From NCBI RefSeq assembly GCF_036898825.1, contig NZ_JARUND010000001.1, positions 4,898,001-4,962,000 on the forward strand: 64,000 nucleotides of DNA, written 5' to 3'. Below the pieces are notes generated by a model. It was given only the letters and a program-made list of their open reading frames with translations. It was not told the origin of the DNA and ran no database searches. This DNA comes from Streptomyces sp. B21-083 (lineage in GTDB: Bacteria > Actinomycetota > Actinomycetes > Streptomycetales > Streptomycetaceae). Positions 1 through 9,229 of the stretch are shown here, in pieces (the stretch's first letter is position 1; every line of letters starts with the position of its first letter). Made by a program: the position numbers and the translations under genes.

Positions 1-146
1 TCCGAGGGTCCGAGGGCCGGAGAGAGGGCCGCCGTCGTGCGGCACGCGCGTGTGTGTGCACCGTTTCGCACGCGTGACCCTCTTCCGCTCCGACCGCCGG
101 ACTCCCCGGCACGTCGGACCTCACTCGAAGTGGAGCGCCTTCCGTC
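1..146. other. Leader region of the copper operon, no gene seen
   Basis: No convincing coding frame is present in these first 146 bases. The stretch leads into the YcnI-like gene and presumably holds its promoter and leader. A GGAG about 12 bases before the ATG at 147 is a plausible ribosome binding site. I cannot point to a clear -10/-35 pair. Confidence 0.4.
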
Positions 147-881
147 ATGAAGGTTTCCCGTATCGCCGCCGTCGGCGCCCTCGCCGGTGCCACCGTTCTC
201 GTCCTGTCCGGCCCCGCCTTCGCGCACGTCAGCGTCTCGGCCGAGGGCACCGCCGCCAAGGGCGGCTACGCGACCGTCAACTTCAAGGTGCCGAACGAGC
301 GTGACAACGCCTCGACCACCAAGCTGGAGGTCAGCTTCCCGGCCGACCACCCGCTCGCCTCGGTGATGCCGCAGCCGATCGACGGCTGGACCGTCAAGGT
401 CACCAAGTCCAAGCTGGCCAAGCCTCTTGAGATGCACGGCGAGAAGATCTCCGAGGCCGTCTCCAAGGTCACCTGGACCGCCACCGGCAAGGGTGTCGAG
501 CCCGGCTTCTTCCAGAAGTTCCCGCTCTCCCTCGGCCAGCTGCCCGAGGACACCGACGAGCTCGTCTTCAAGGCGCTCCAGACGTACTCCGACAAGGAGG
601 TCGTCCGCTGGATCGAGGTCCAGGAGGATGGCGCCGAGGAGCCCGACAACCCCGCTCCGGTGCTGGCGCTGTCCGCTGCCACCGAGGGCCACCACGGCGG
701 CGCCTCGACCACGACGGAGGAGCCCGCCGAGCAGGCCGCCGCGAAGACCACGACGACGGCCGCCGAGCCCGCCGACAGCAGCGACACGATCGCGCGCGTG
801 CTGGGCGTCGTGGGCATCGTCGTCGGTGTCGCGGGCGTGGCGTTCGGCGTGCTGGCCGGCCGTCGTCGCACCACCGTCTGA
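147..881 (+). CDS. YcnI-family (DUF1775) secreted, membrane-anchored copper-associated protein
   Basis: The 244-residue product starts with a Sec signal ending in PAFA, so the mature protein begins at His27 (HVSV). An N-terminal histidine brace is typical of YcnI/DUF1775 copper-binding proteins. The DUF1775 domain fills roughly residues 27-160. A Thr/Glu/Ala-rich linker with short acidic repeats follows, then a C-terminal transmembrane helix (about 218-238) and an RRR stop-transfer. It is the first gene of a rightward cluster with Sco, PCuAC and CopC-CopD genes, which supports a copper-trafficking role outside the membrane. The exact role of YcnI in Streptomyces is not established. A hairpin at 905-937 lies 24 bases after its stop. 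Confidence 0.88.
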   Translation: MKVSRIAAVGALAGATVLVLSGPAFAHVSVSAEGTAAKGGYATVNFKVPNERDNASTTKLEVSFPADHPLASVMPQPIDGWTVKVTKSKLAKPLEMHGEKISEAVSKVTWTATGKGVEPGFFQKFPLSLGQLPEDTDELVFKALQTYSDKEVVRWIEVQEDGAEEPDNPAPVLALSAATEGHHGGASTTTEEPAEQAAAKTTTTAAEPADSSDTIARVLGVVGIVVGVAGVAFGVLAGRRRTTV

Positions 882-904
882 CCCGCGCTCGCCTCCGGTG
901 CGCG

Positions 905-937
905 CCGGGGGCGTGCGGTTGTCCCGTACGCCCCCGG
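905..937. terminator. Candidate hairpin terminator or attenuator after the YcnI gene
   Basis: A 10-bp GC stem (CCGGGGGCGT paired with ACGCCCCCGG) encloses a 13-base loop just after the YcnI stop. No T-run follows, as is common in Streptomyces. It may partly uncouple the YcnI gene from the sco gene at 1004. Confidence 0.45.
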
Positions 938-1003
938 TCGTCCGGTGCACCCCCTGGGTGCGCACCGCACCTCCCACGCACACCACCTTCAGGACATCGC
1001 CCT

Positions 1004-1657
1004 ATGCGCAAGAAGCTGTTCGCCGCGTCCGCCCTGCTCGTCGCGGCCACCCTGACCCTCTCCGCCTGCGGCAGCGGCGACGACTCCGGCCAGTCCGTCG
1101 CCGATGTCTCCGTCGAGGCCGGCTCGGACAAGGCGGCCACGATCCTCGACCAGCCGTTCGAGAAGCCCGACCTCGTCCTCACCGACACCCAGGGCAAGAA
1201 GTACGACCTCCGCGCGGAGACCAAAGGCCGGCCCACGCTCATCTACTTCGGTTACACCAACTGCCCCGACGTCTGCCCGCTGACGATGAGCAACATCGCC
1301 GTCGCCAAGAAGCAGCTGTCCAGGGCCGACCAGGACAAGCTCCGCATCGTGTTCGTCACCACCGACCCGAAGCGGGACACCCCAGCCGCGCTCGGCAAGT
1401 GGCTCAAGGGCATCGACCCCCAGGTCGTCGGTCTGACCGGGGACTTCGCCACCATCCAGGCGGGCGCCCGCACCCTCGGCATCTCCATCGAGCCGACGTC
1501 GAAGGACAAGAACGGCAAGACGATCTCGATGCACGGCACGCAGGTCATCGCGTTCTCCCCGAAGACCGACGGCGGTTACGTGCTGTACGGCGAGGACGCC
1601 ACCGTCGACGACTACATCAAGGACCTCCCCAAGCTGATCAAGGGGCAGAACCCGTGA
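1004..1657 (+). CDS. SCO1/SenC-family copper chaperone lipoprotein
   Basis: The 217-residue product has a lipoprotein signal with lipobox LSAC (Cys22), followed by a thioredoxin-fold Sco domain from about residue 50. The copper ligands of the family are all visible: Cys87 and Cys91 in a CPDVC motif, and His177 in MHGTQV. Sco proteins deliver copper to the CuA site of cytochrome c oxidase on the outer face of the membrane. In Streptomyces the Sco encoded in this cluster has been linked to copper supply for oxidase assembly and development. The downstream PCuAC gene starts inside its stop codon (GTGA, 4-bp overlap), so the two are translationally coupled. Confidence 0.93.
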   Translation: MRKKLFAASALLVAATLTLSACGSGDDSGQSVADVSVEAGSDKAATILDQPFEKPDLVLTDTQGKKYDLRAETKGRPTLIYFGYTNCPDVCPLTMSNIAVAKKQLSRADQDKLRIVFVTTDPKRDTPAALGKWLKGIDPQVVGLTGDFATIQAGARTLGISIEPTSKDKNGKTISMHGTQVIAFSPKTDGGYVLYGEDATVDDYIKDLPKLIKGQNP

Positions 1658-2151
1658 GGCGCCCGAAGGTCATGGGGCTCGTGAGGCTTCCCGCTCTGAC
1701 GGCGGCCACGCTGCTGGCCGGAGCGCTCACCCTCACCGGGTGCGGGAGTTCGGACTCCGGGTCCGACGACAGCGCAAGCGCAGGCCTGTCCGTCGGCTCC
1801 GCCTACATGCCCGAGCCGGTCTCGGACTCCATGGCGGCCGGGTTCCTCGTCATCACCAACAAGGGCGCCGCCGGTGACGTACTCACCCGCGTCACCAGCG
1901 ATGTCGCGGGCGACGTCACCGTGCACAGGACCGTCGGCCAGACCATGGAGGAGGCCGAGCGCCTCGACATCCCGGCCCACGGCCAACTCGTGCTGCAGAG
2001 CGGCGGCGACCATCTGATGTTCGAGCAGCTCAAGCGCAAACCGCGAGAGGGCGACAAGGTCGCCGTCCAGCTGCACTTTGCCAAAACCTCGCCGATCACC
2101 GTCGAGATGCCGGTGAAGTCCGCGACGTACAACCCGAAGACCGGACACTGA
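1654..2151 (+). CDS. PCuAC-family periplasmic-type copper chaperone lipoprotein
   Basis: This 165-residue protein begins at a GTG that overlaps the sco stop. The start is set by the overlap and by the lipoprotein signal (lipobox LTGC, Cys30). The domain matches PCu(A)C chaperones: a Met-rich YMPEPVSDSMAAG segment early on and a GDHLMF segment carrying the His-x-Met ligand pair near the end. These proteins hand Cu(I) to Sco or CuA. Placement directly after sco and before copC-copD makes it part of one extracytoplasmic copper relay. It corresponds to the extracytoplasmic copper chaperone called ECuC in Streptomyces lividans, to judge by gene order. An alternative ATG lies at 1672. Confidence 0.9.
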   Translation: MRRPKVMGLVRLPALTAATLLAGALTLTGCGSSDSGSDDSASAGLSVGSAYMPEPVSDSMAAGFLVITNKGAAGDVLTRVTSDVAGDVTVHRTVGQTMEEAERLDIPAHGQLVLQSGGDHLMFEQLKRKPREGDKVAVQLHFAKTSPITVEMPVKSATYNPKTGH

Positions 2152-2170
2152 GACCGAGGGAGGGATCAAC

Positions 2171-4171
2171 GTGACACAGACCATCGCCCCCCGCGTGCGG
2201 CCCCTGGTGCTGCTGTTCCTCGCGGTAGCCGCCGCGCTGCTCGCCGGGCTGGCCGGCGCCGCGCCGGCCTCCGCACACGCCGCGCTCACCGGCAGCTCGC
2301 CACAGCAGGGTGTGGTGGTCGCCAAGGCCCCGGCCCAGGTGACGCTGACCTTCTCCGAGAAGGTCGCCCTGTCCGACGGCGCGTTCCGCGTGCTCGACCC
2401 CAAGGGCAAGCGCGTCGACACCGGCAAGGCGACCGAGCTGAGCGGCACGACCTACGCCGTCCCGCTCCACTCCGGCCTGCCCGACGGCACGTTCACCGTC
2501 GCCTACCAGGTCGTCTCGGCGGACAGCCATCCCGTCGCCGGCGCCTTCACCTTCTCCATCGGCGCCCCCTCCGTCACCACCGTCTCGGTCTCCGACCAGT
2601 CGGCCGGCGGCGGAGTCGTCGGCGCCCTCTACGGCTTCGGCCGGTACGTCTCGTACGCGGGCTTCATCGTCATGGTCGGCGGCGCCGCCTTCGTGCTCGC
2701 CTGCTGGCAGCGCGGCTCCGGCGTACGGGCGCTCCAGCGGCTCGTCGTCTCCGGATGGCTCGCGATGACCGCGGCCACCCTCGCACTGCTGCTGATGCGC
2801 GGCTCGTACACCGGCTCCGGCAAGGTCGGCGACATCTTCGACCTGGGCCTCCTCGGCAACGTCCTCCAGACCAAGACGGGCGCGGCCCTCGTCTCCCGGC
2901 TGCTGCTGCTCGCGGCCGGCGCGCTGTTCATCGCGGTCCTCTTCGGGGCGTACGCCAGGCCCGAGGACGACGAGACGGACGGGGCCGAGACCATGGACGA
3001 GAACAGGGACGAGCCCGACGACGGCTCCGCCAGGCGGGACCTCACCTTCGGGCTCGCCATCGGCGGCGGGGTCGTTGCGATCGGGCTGGCCGCCACCTGG
3101 GCGCTGGCGGAACACGCCTCGACCGGCCTCCAGCCCGACATCGCGATGCCCGTCGACGTCATCCATCTGGTGGCCGTCGCCGTCTGGCTCGGCGGCCTCT
3201 CGGCACTCCTGGTCGCCCTGTTCCGGGCGCCCGCGGACACCCCGATCGAGGGTTCGGCCGTACGCCGCTTCTCCCGCGTCGCCTTCGGCAGCGTGCTGGC
3301 ACTCGTCGCGACCGGCATCTACCAGTCGTGGCGCCAGCTCGGCTCCTGGTCGGCGCTCACCGACACCTCGTACGGACAGCTGCTGCTCGTCAAGATCGGC
3401 CTCGTGGTCGTACTCGTCGGCATCGCCTACATCTCGCGGCGCTGGACCGCCCAACTGCCGGAGACCGCCGCGACCACGGCAGCGCGGGACGAGGACACGG
3501 CGGACGAGGCCGCCGCCGACGCCGAGAAGGAACCGGTCGGCGCCTCGGCCACCGGGGGCTCGGACGCCAAGCGGGCCGCCCAGCTCGCCCGGCAGCGGGC
3601 CGCCGTCGACACCGCGAAGGTGAAGCGGCTGCGCGACGCCGACCCGCTGCGCTCGGGGCTGCGCCGCTCGGTGCTCGCCGAGGCGGGCGTCGCCGTCGTC
3701 CTGCTCGCCGTCACGACCGTGCTGACGTCCACCGAACCGGGCCGTACGGAGGAGGACGCCAAGGCCGCCACCGCCGCCGCGTCCTCCTCGTCGTCCTCTT
3801 CCTCCGTGGACTCCGACACGGAGGGAGCGGGCGCGCTGACCCTGGACATGCCCTTCGACACCGGCGGCCAGGACGGCAAGGGCGTCGTCCGGCTCGACAT
3901 CAACCCCGCCCGCGTCGGCGGCAACGTCATGCACGTGTACGTGGAGCGGCCCAACGGCAGGGCGTTCGACGTGCCCGAGGTGAAGGTCGCCTTCACCCTC
4001 ACCGCCAAGAACCTCGGACCGCTGACCGTGAACCCGGACCACCTCACGACAGGCCACTGGACGGCGAACGAGGTCCAGATCCCCATGGCCGGCGACTGGA
4101 AGATCGCCGTGACCGTGCGGACCTCCGACATCGACCAAGTGACCGTCGACAAGAACGCGCAGATCGGCTGA
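2171..4171 (+). CDS. CopC-CopD fusion copper transport protein with C-terminal FixH/YtkA-like domain
   Basis: The GTG start gives 666 residues. A signal peptide ends at about Ala35, leaving His36 as the mature N-terminus. A CopC beta-barrel spans residues 36-135, with a second His in SADSHPVAG. Eight or so membrane helices of the CopD type follow (about 150-430), then a charged cytoplasmic linker, one more helix and an extracellular beta domain resembling YtkA/FixH (about 555-660). CopC binds copper outside and CopD is thought to move it across the membrane. The gene sits 19 bp after the PCuAC gene and 8 bp before dtpA. A Ser-run of about ten residues precedes the last domain. Confidence 0.9.
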   Translation: MTQTIAPRVRPLVLLFLAVAAALLAGLAGAAPASAHAALTGSSPQQGVVVAKAPAQVTLTFSEKVALSDGAFRVLDPKGKRVDTGKATELSGTTYAVPLHSGLPDGTFTVAYQVVSADSHPVAGAFTFSIGAPSVTTVSVSDQSAGGGVVGALYGFGRYVSYAGFIVMVGGAAFVLACWQRGSGVRALQRLVVSGWLAMTAATLALLLMRGSYTGSGKVGDIFDLGLLGNVLQTKTGAALVSRLLLLAAGALFIAVLFGAYARPEDDETDGAETMDENRDEPDDGSARRDLTFGLAIGGGVVAIGLAATWALAEHASTGLQPDIAMPVDVIHLVAVAVWLGGLSALLVALFRAPADTPIEGSAVRRFSRVAFGSVLALVATGIYQSWRQLGSWSALTDTSYGQLLLVKIGLVVVLVGIAYISRRWTAQLPETAATTAARDEDTADEAAADAEKEPVGASATGGSDAKRAAQLARQRAAVDTAKVKRLRDADPLRSGLRRSVLAEAGVAVVLLAVTTVLTSTEPGRTEEDAKAATAAASSSSSSSSVDSDTEGAGALTLDMPFDTGGQDGKGVVRLDINPARVGGNVMHVYVERPNGRAFDVPEVKVAFTLTAKNLGPLTVNPDHLTTGHWTANEVQIPMAGDWKIAVTVRTSDIDQVTVDKNAQIG

Positions 4172-4179
4172 ACCGCACC

Positions 4180-5502
4180 ATGGCTGACCAGTCCACCAAG
4201 GAAACCAGTGGGGAGAACTCCGTGGGCGACGCCGACGGGAACTCCACCACGAACGGCACGCAGAGCATCTCGCGGCGGCGGTTGCTCGGCACCGCGGGTG
4301 CCACCGGGCTCGCGCTCGGCGCTGCGGGCGCGGCCACCGGCTATGCCGTCGGCTCCTCCGACTCCGGCTCCTCCGCCAAGGCCTCCGGCCAGTCCCTGGC
4401 GCTCACTTCGGTGGGCGCGGACATGGCAAAGTTTCACGTGAAACATCAGGCCGGCATCACCGAGGGCCTCCAGTCCTGCGGCCACCTCGTCGCCTTCGAC
4501 CTGGCGGCGGGCGCGGATCGCAAGGAGGCCGCCGCGCTGCTGCGCCGCTGGTCCGACACCGCCCAGCGGCTCATGGCGGGCGAGGCCGCCGCGCACGACG
4601 ACACGGATGTCGCCCGCGACGCGGGCCCGTCGTCCCTGACGGTGACCTTCGGCTTCGGGTACGGCTTCTTCGCCCGCACCGGGCTCGAGAAGCAGCGCCC
4701 GGTCGCACTCGACCCGCTGCCCGAGTTCTCCTCCGACCACCTCGACAAGGCCCGCAGCAACGGCGATCTGTGGGTGCAGATCGGCGCCAACGACGCCCTG
4801 GTCGCCTTCCACGCCCTGCGCGCGATCCAGAAGGACGCGGGCAGCGCCGCCCGGGTCCGCTGGCAGATGAACGGCTTCAACCGGTCGCCGGGTGCCACCG
4901 CCCAGCCGATGACCGCCCGCAACCTCATGGGGCAGCTGGACGGCACCCGCAACCCGAAGCCGTCCGAGGCCGACTTCGACAAGCGCATCTTCGTGCCCGC
5001 CACCGGCGAACCGTCCTGGATGGCGAACGGCTCCTATGCCGTCGTACGCCGTATCCGCATGCTTCTCGACGACTGGGAGCAGCTGTCGGTCAAGCAGCAG
5101 GAGGACGTCATCGGGCGACGGAAGGCGAACGGGGCGCCGCTGAGCGGCGGGACCGAGACGACCGCGATGGACCTGGAGAAGGTCGACGCCAACGGAGATC
5201 TGGTGGTCCCCATCAACGCCCACTCCCGGATCACCCGCCCCGACGAGAACGGCGGCGCGGCCATCCTGCGGCGCCCGTTCTCCTTCCACGACGGGATCGG
5301 CGCGGACGGTACGCCAGACGCGGGGCTCCTCTTCGTCTGCTGGCAGGCCGACCCGCTGCGCGGCTTCGTCCCGGTCCAGCGCAAGCTCGACCGGGGCGAC
5401 GCGCTGTCGAAGTTCATCCGGCACGAGTCGAGCGGCCTTTTCGCGGTGCCGGGCGGAGCGGCCGAGGGGGAGTACGTGGGGCAGCGGCTGCTGGAGGGGT
5501 GA
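4180..5502 (+). CDS. dtpA: Tat-exported dye-decolourising peroxidase (DtpA type)
   Basis: The 440-residue product starts at the ATG 8 bp after copC-copD. It carries a twin-arginine signal (SRRRLLG, hydrophobic stretch to about residue 68). DyP hallmarks are present: GQLDG at 251-255 (the GXXDG motif), a proximal haem ligand His348 (NAHSR), and a distal Arg in LRRPFSF. DyP enzymes are haem peroxidases. In S. lividans the orthologous DtpA is tied to copper handling and GlxA-dependent morphology, which fits the copper operon here. A perfect parS palindrome lies inside the coding sequence at 4431-4444 and is read as the peptide FHVKH. Confidence 0.94.
   Translation: MADQSTKETSGENSVGDADGNSTTNGTQSISRRRLLGTAGATGLALGAAGAATGYAVGSSDSGSSAKASGQSLALTSVGADMAKFHVKHQAGITEGLQSCGHLVAFDLAAGADRKEAAALLRRWSDTAQRLMAGEAAAHDDTDVARDAGPSSLTVTFGFGYGFFARTGLEKQRPVALDPLPEFSSDHLDKARSNGDLWVQIGANDALVAFHALRAIQKDAGSAARVRWQMNGFNRSPGATAQPMTARNLMGQLDGTRNPKPSEADFDKRIFVPATGEPSWMANGSYAVVRRIRMLLDDWEQLSVKQQEDVIGRRKANGAPLSGGTETTAMDLEKVDANGDLVVPINAHSRITRPDENGGAAILRRPFSFHDGIGADGTPDAGLLFVCWQADPLRGFVPVQRKLDRGDALSKFIRHESSGLFAVPGGAAEGEYVGQRLLEG
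4431..4444. promoter_or_regulatory. parS centromere site inside dtpA
   Basis: Perfect GTTTCACGTGAAAC, the Streptomyces ParB-binding consensus. It lies within the dtpA coding sequence about 85 codons after the start. Confidence 0.9.
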
Positions 5503-5543
5503 CACCTGGGGCACCACGACGGTCGGGCGGGCCCTGTCACCCC
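5496..5543. terminator. Candidate terminator at the end of the copper operon
   Basis: A 9-bp inverted repeat, GGGGTGACA with TGTCACCCC, flanks about 30 bases and overlaps the dtpA stop codon. It could end transcription before pheA. Confidence 0.4.
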
Positions 5544-5603
5544 TTGGGGCGGCGGGGCCGGGAAGCGTGAGCTCGGTTCGGCGAGGGCCATTAGGGTGAG
5601 GTC

Positions 5604-6536
5604 ATGCCAGCCAGCTACGCGTATCTCGGCCCTGAGGGCACCTTCACCGAGGTTGCCCTGCGCACGCTTCCCGAGACGGCCACCCGGGAGCTGATTCCGA
5701 TGGTGTCCGTGCCCGCCACGCTCGACGCGGTGCGCAGCGGTGAGGTCGAGGCCGCGTTCGTGCCGATCGAGAACTCCGTCGAGGGCGGTATCACCACCAC
5801 GCTCGACGAGCTGGTCGCGGGCTCCCCGCTGATGATCTACCGCGAGGTGCTGCTGTCGATCACCTTCGCGCTGCTGGTCCGGCCGGGCACCAAGCTGTCG
5901 GAGATCAAGACCGTCACCGCCCATCCGGCCGCGCAGTCGCAGGTCCGCAACTGGATGAAGGTCAACCTCCCGGACGTGGTCTGGGAGTCGTCCGCCTCGA
6001 ACGCGGACGGCGCCCGGCAGGTGCAAGAGGGCCGCTACGACGCCGCCTTCGCGGGCGAGTTCGCCGCCGCCAGGTACGGCCTCACCGCACTGGAGACCGG
6101 TATCCACGACGCGGAGAACGCGCAGACGCGGTTCGTCCTGGTGGGCAGGCCCGCCCGGCCCGCCGCGCCGACCGGCGCGGACAAGACGTCCGTGGTCATC
6201 TGGCAGCGCGACGACCACCCTGGTGGACTGCGTGACCTGCTGGGCGAGTTCGCGGTACGCGGCGTCAACCTGATGCTGCTCCAGTCCCGGCCGACCGGGC
6301 AGGGCATCGGCAACTACTGCTTCGCCATTGACGCCGAGGGCCATATCTCCGACCGTAAGGTCGCCGAGGCGCTCATGGGGCTCAGGCGGATCTGTCTCAA
6401 GGTGCGGTACCTGGGTTCGTACCCGCGTGCGGACATCGGTGTGGAGGACGTCCGCGCCCCTCTGCCGGGTACGTCCGACGAGGAGTTCGTGACGGCCGCC
6501 GACTGGGTGGCGCGCTGCCAGGACGGCCGCTTCTAG
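5604..6536 (+). CDS. pheA: Prephenate dehydratase
   Basis: The 310-residue enzyme converts prephenate to phenylpyruvate in phenylalanine synthesis. Residues 1-185 form the dehydratase domain, with the conserved IENSVEGGI stretch and the catalytic TRF motif (NAQTRFVLVG). Residues 195-275 form an ACT domain, the phenylalanine sensor. The usual ESRP of that domain reads QSRP here. The length is normal for a monofunctional actinobacterial PheA. The gene stands alone between the copper operon and a DnaA-box-rich gap before serS. Confidence 0.95.
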   Translation: MPASYAYLGPEGTFTEVALRTLPETATRELIPMVSVPATLDAVRSGEVEAAFVPIENSVEGGITTTLDELVAGSPLMIYREVLLSITFALLVRPGTKLSEIKTVTAHPAAQSQVRNWMKVNLPDVVWESSASNADGARQVQEGRYDAAFAGEFAAARYGLTALETGIHDAENAQTRFVLVGRPARPAAPTGADKTSVVIWQRDDHPGGLRDLLGEFAVRGVNLMLLQSRPTGQGIGNYCFAIDAEGHISDRKVAEALMGLRRICLKVRYLGSYPRADIGVEDVRAPLPGTSDEEFVTAADWVARCQDGRF

Positions 6537-6581
6537 CCGGTGTCCCCGGTTCGCCGGGCCGGTCCTACCAGCCGATTTCCG

Positions 6582-6893
6582 TTATCCACAGAAGTTATCC
6601 ACAGGCTGGCTTCTCGACCTGGGGACAAGTCGACAACAGAACGTCAGCCTGTCGACAAATCTCCCTACAGGCCGTCGGCTCGTCCACAGTCCGGCATGCC
6701 ACCCTTCGTCCACTCGTTTCCCTGGCGTAACTCCCCGGGGTTACGCATATCCACTCGAAAGTGGGCGCGAGGGTGGTTTGCTTCGGGAATTGGTCATCTC
6801 GTGGACACCTTTCGAAACGATCACTTCCGTAATCCACAGATCTTTCGCACAGCCTGTGGATAACTCTGCGCGGGTGTGGATTGCTGTGGATGA
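6582..6893. promoter_or_regulatory. Cluster of DnaA-box-like nonamers between pheA and serS
   Basis: The 549-base gap 6537-7085 has no gene and is less GC-rich than its surroundings. It holds TTATCCACA at 6582-6590 and 6595-6603, TCGTCCACA at 6680-6688, TAATCCACA at 6830-6838, and on the other strand TTATCCACA at 6855-6863, CAATCCACA at 6875-6883 and TCATCCACA at 6885-6893. The Streptomyces DnaA consensus is TTGTCCACA, with variation at the first three bases. Similar clusters outside oriC (named D78, H24 and H69) were described in S. coelicolor as DnaA-binding sites near the origin. The serS promoter must lie in the right part of the gap. Confidence 0.7.
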
Positions 6894-7085
6894 CCCCACC
6901 CCCAAGTCCCCTTCTCCGCAAGGGGTTCGGGTCAACCGGACGCTACCGCCTGACCCTTTCAGGGAAGCCGGATGCTTTTCTTTGACACTCCCTGGACAGA
7001 TCGACATTCAGGGCAAATGCCACCACAAGGTGCGTATGGAAATACCGAGTCGTGAGTGCCAACCCCGCACCGGTAGCCTTGGAGG

Positions 7086-8375
7086 GTGATTGACCTTCGC
7101 CTGCTCCGTGAGGACCCCGACCGTGTGCGCGCTTCGCAGCGTGCCCGTGGAGAGGACGTCGCGCTCGTCGACGCTCTCCTGTCCGCCGACGAGCGGCGCA
7201 GGTCGTCCGGCGCCCGCTTCGACGAGCTGCGTTCCGAGCAGAAGACGCTCGGCAAGCTGATCCCCAAGGCCTCGGGCGACGAGAAGGCCGAGCTGCTCCA
7301 GAAGACGGGCCGGCTCGCCGCCGAGGTCAAGGCAGCCGACGCCGAGCAGCACGAGGCGGACGAGGAGGCCAAGAAGCTCCTGCTCCAGCTCGGCAACCTG
7401 GTCCACCCCGACGTCCCCGTAGGCGGCGAGGAGGACTTCGTCGTCCTGGAGACGCACGGCACGATCCGCGACTTCGGCGCCGAGGGCTTCGAACCCAAGG
7501 ACCACCTGGAGCTCGGCGAGGCACTGGGCGCCATCGACGTCGAGCGCGGCGCCAAGGTGTCCGGCTCGCGCTTCTACTACCTCACCGGCGTCGGCGCGCT
7601 CCTCGAACTCGCCCTCGTCAACGCGGCGATCGCGCAGGCCACGGAGGCCGGCTTCACGCCGATGCTGACCCCGGCGCTGGTCCGCCCGCGCGCGATGGAG
7701 GGCACCGGCTTCCTCGGCCAGGCCGCGGAGAACGTGTACCACCTGGAAAAGGACGACTACTACCTGGTCGGCACCTCCGAGGTCCCCCTCGCCGCGTACC
7801 ACATGGACGAGATCCTCGACGCCGACAAGCTGCCGATGCGTTACGCCGGCTTCTCGCCGTGCTTCCGCCGCGAGGCCGGCACCTACGGCAAGGACACGCG
7901 AGGCATCTTCCGCGTGCACCAGTTCGACAAGGTCGAGATGTTCTCGTACGTCGACCCGGCGGACGCGGAGAACGAGCACCAGCGTCTCCTCGACTGGGAG
8001 AAGCAGTGGCTGACCGCCCTCGAACTGCCCTTCCAGGTCATCGACGTGGCCTCGGGCGACCTGGGTTCGTCCGCCTCGCGCAAGTTCGACTGCGAGGCGT
8101 GGATCCCGACCCAGGGCAAGTACCGCGAGCTGACCTCGGCCTCCAACTGCGACGGCTTCCAGGCCCGCCGCCTGTCCGTGCGGATGCGCGACACCAGTGA
8201 CGGCAAGAACAAGGTCCAGCCGCTCGCGACCCTGAACGGCACGCTGTGCGCCGTACCGCGCACGATCGTGGCGATCCTGGAGAACCACCAGCTGGCCGAC
8301 GGCTCGGTGCGCGTGCCCGAGGTGCTGCGCCCGTATCTCGGCGGCCGGGAGCTGCTGGAGCCGGTCGCCAAGTGA
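7086..8375 (+). CDS. serS: Seryl-tRNA synthetase
   Basis: The 429-residue class II aminoacyl-tRNA synthetase charges tRNA-Ser. The N-terminal antiparallel coiled coil that grips the tRNA arm spans roughly residues 25-105. The catalytic domain follows, with motif 2 near residue 258 (PCFRREAG) and motif 3 near the end (GTLCAVPRT). The GTG start at 7086 is preceded by CTTGGAGG, a strong ribosome binding site. The next gene starts inside its stop codon (GTGA), so the HAD phosphatase is co-translated with it. Confidence 0.97.
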   Translation: MIDLRLLREDPDRVRASQRARGEDVALVDALLSADERRRSSGARFDELRSEQKTLGKLIPKASGDEKAELLQKTGRLAAEVKAADAEQHEADEEAKKLLLQLGNLVHPDVPVGGEEDFVVLETHGTIRDFGAEGFEPKDHLELGEALGAIDVERGAKVSGSRFYYLTGVGALLELALVNAAIAQATEAGFTPMLTPALVRPRAMEGTGFLGQAAENVYHLEKDDYYLVGTSEVPLAAYHMDEILDADKLPMRYAGFSPCFRREAGTYGKDTRGIFRVHQFDKVEMFSYVDPADAENEHQRLLDWEKQWLTALELPFQVIDVASGDLGSSASRKFDCEAWIPTQGKYRELTSASNCDGFQARRLSVRMRDTSDGKNKVQPLATLNGTLCAVPRTIVAILENHQLADGSVRVPEVLRPYLGGRELLEPVAK

Positions 8376-9184
8376 CGGACGCCGCTGGGTCGCTTCCCTA
8401 CCGGCTCGTCGCGACCGATCTCGACGGAACGCTTCTGCGCTCCGACGACTCGGTCTCGGCGCGCACCCGTGAGGCACTCGCCGCGGCCACCGCGGCGGGC
8501 GCCGCGCACATCGTCGTCACCGGCCGGGGGGTGCGCTGGACACGGCACATCCTCGACGAACTCGGCTACGAGGGACTCGCGGTCTGCGGCCAGGGCGCAC
8601 AGGTGTACGACGCCGGGGCGCATCGGCTGCTGACGTCGATCACCCTGGACCGGCAGCTGGCCTCGCTGGCGCTGGCGAAGATCGAGGCGGAGATCGGGCC
8701 GCTGTTCCTGGCGGCGAGCCGGGCGGGCGTCGACGGCGAGGTGATGGTCGGGCCGGGCTACACGAGCGTCGGCTCGCTGCCCTTCCTCCCGCTCACGGAC
8801 CCGTCGCAGCTCTGGGCCGAGCCGCTGAGCAAGATCTACGTCCAGCACCCGACCCTGTCCTCCGACGAGCTCACCGAGGTCGCCACCCGGACCGCGGGCG
8901 GCTTCGTCACGGTCACCATGGCCGGTGAGGGGATCGTCGAACTCCTCCCCCTGGGCCTGTCCAAGGCGAAGGGCCTGTCCCTGGCGGCCCGCAGGCTGGG
9001 CCTGAAGCCCGCGGACACGATCGCCTTCGGCGACATGCCCAACGACATCCCGATGTTCGCCTGGGCGGCCCGCGGGGTGGCGATGGCGAACGCCCACGCC
9101 GAACTGCGGGCGGTGGCGGACGAGGTGACGTCGTCGAACGACGAGGACGGCATCGCGGTGGTGCTGGAGCGGTTGCTCGCGTAG
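8372..9184 (+). CDS. HAD-superfamily (Cof type) phosphatase
   Basis: This 270-residue protein begins at the GTG overlapping the serS stop. HAD motif I is ATDLDGTLL (Asp16 and Asp18), and the C-terminal motif IV is [10 protein letters not shown]. The region between them is the Cof-type cap. Family members hydrolyse sugar phosphates or nucleotide-related phosphates, but the substrate cannot be read from the sequence. A close relative lies at 21058-21927, so the window encodes two Cof-type enzymes. The coupling with serS is probably positional. A long hairpin after the stop (9230-9272) likely ends the transcript. Confidence 0.9.
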   Translation: MTDAAGSLPYRLVATDLDGTLLRSDDSVSARTREALAAATAAGAAHIVVTGRGVRWTRHILDELGYEGLAVCGQGAQVYDAGAHRLLTSITLDRQLASLALAKIEAEIGPLFLAASRAGVDGEVMVGPGYTSVGSLPFLPLTDPSQLWAEPLSKIYVQHPTLSSDELTEVATRTAGGFVTVTMAGEGIVELLPLGLSKAKGLSLAARRLGLKPADTIAFGDMPNDIPMFAWAARGVAMANAHAELRAVADEVTSSNDEDGIAVVLERLLA

Positions 9185-9229
9185 TCCCCGCCCGACTCAG
9201 GGCCCCGACTCAAAGCCGGGGGCCTGGGA

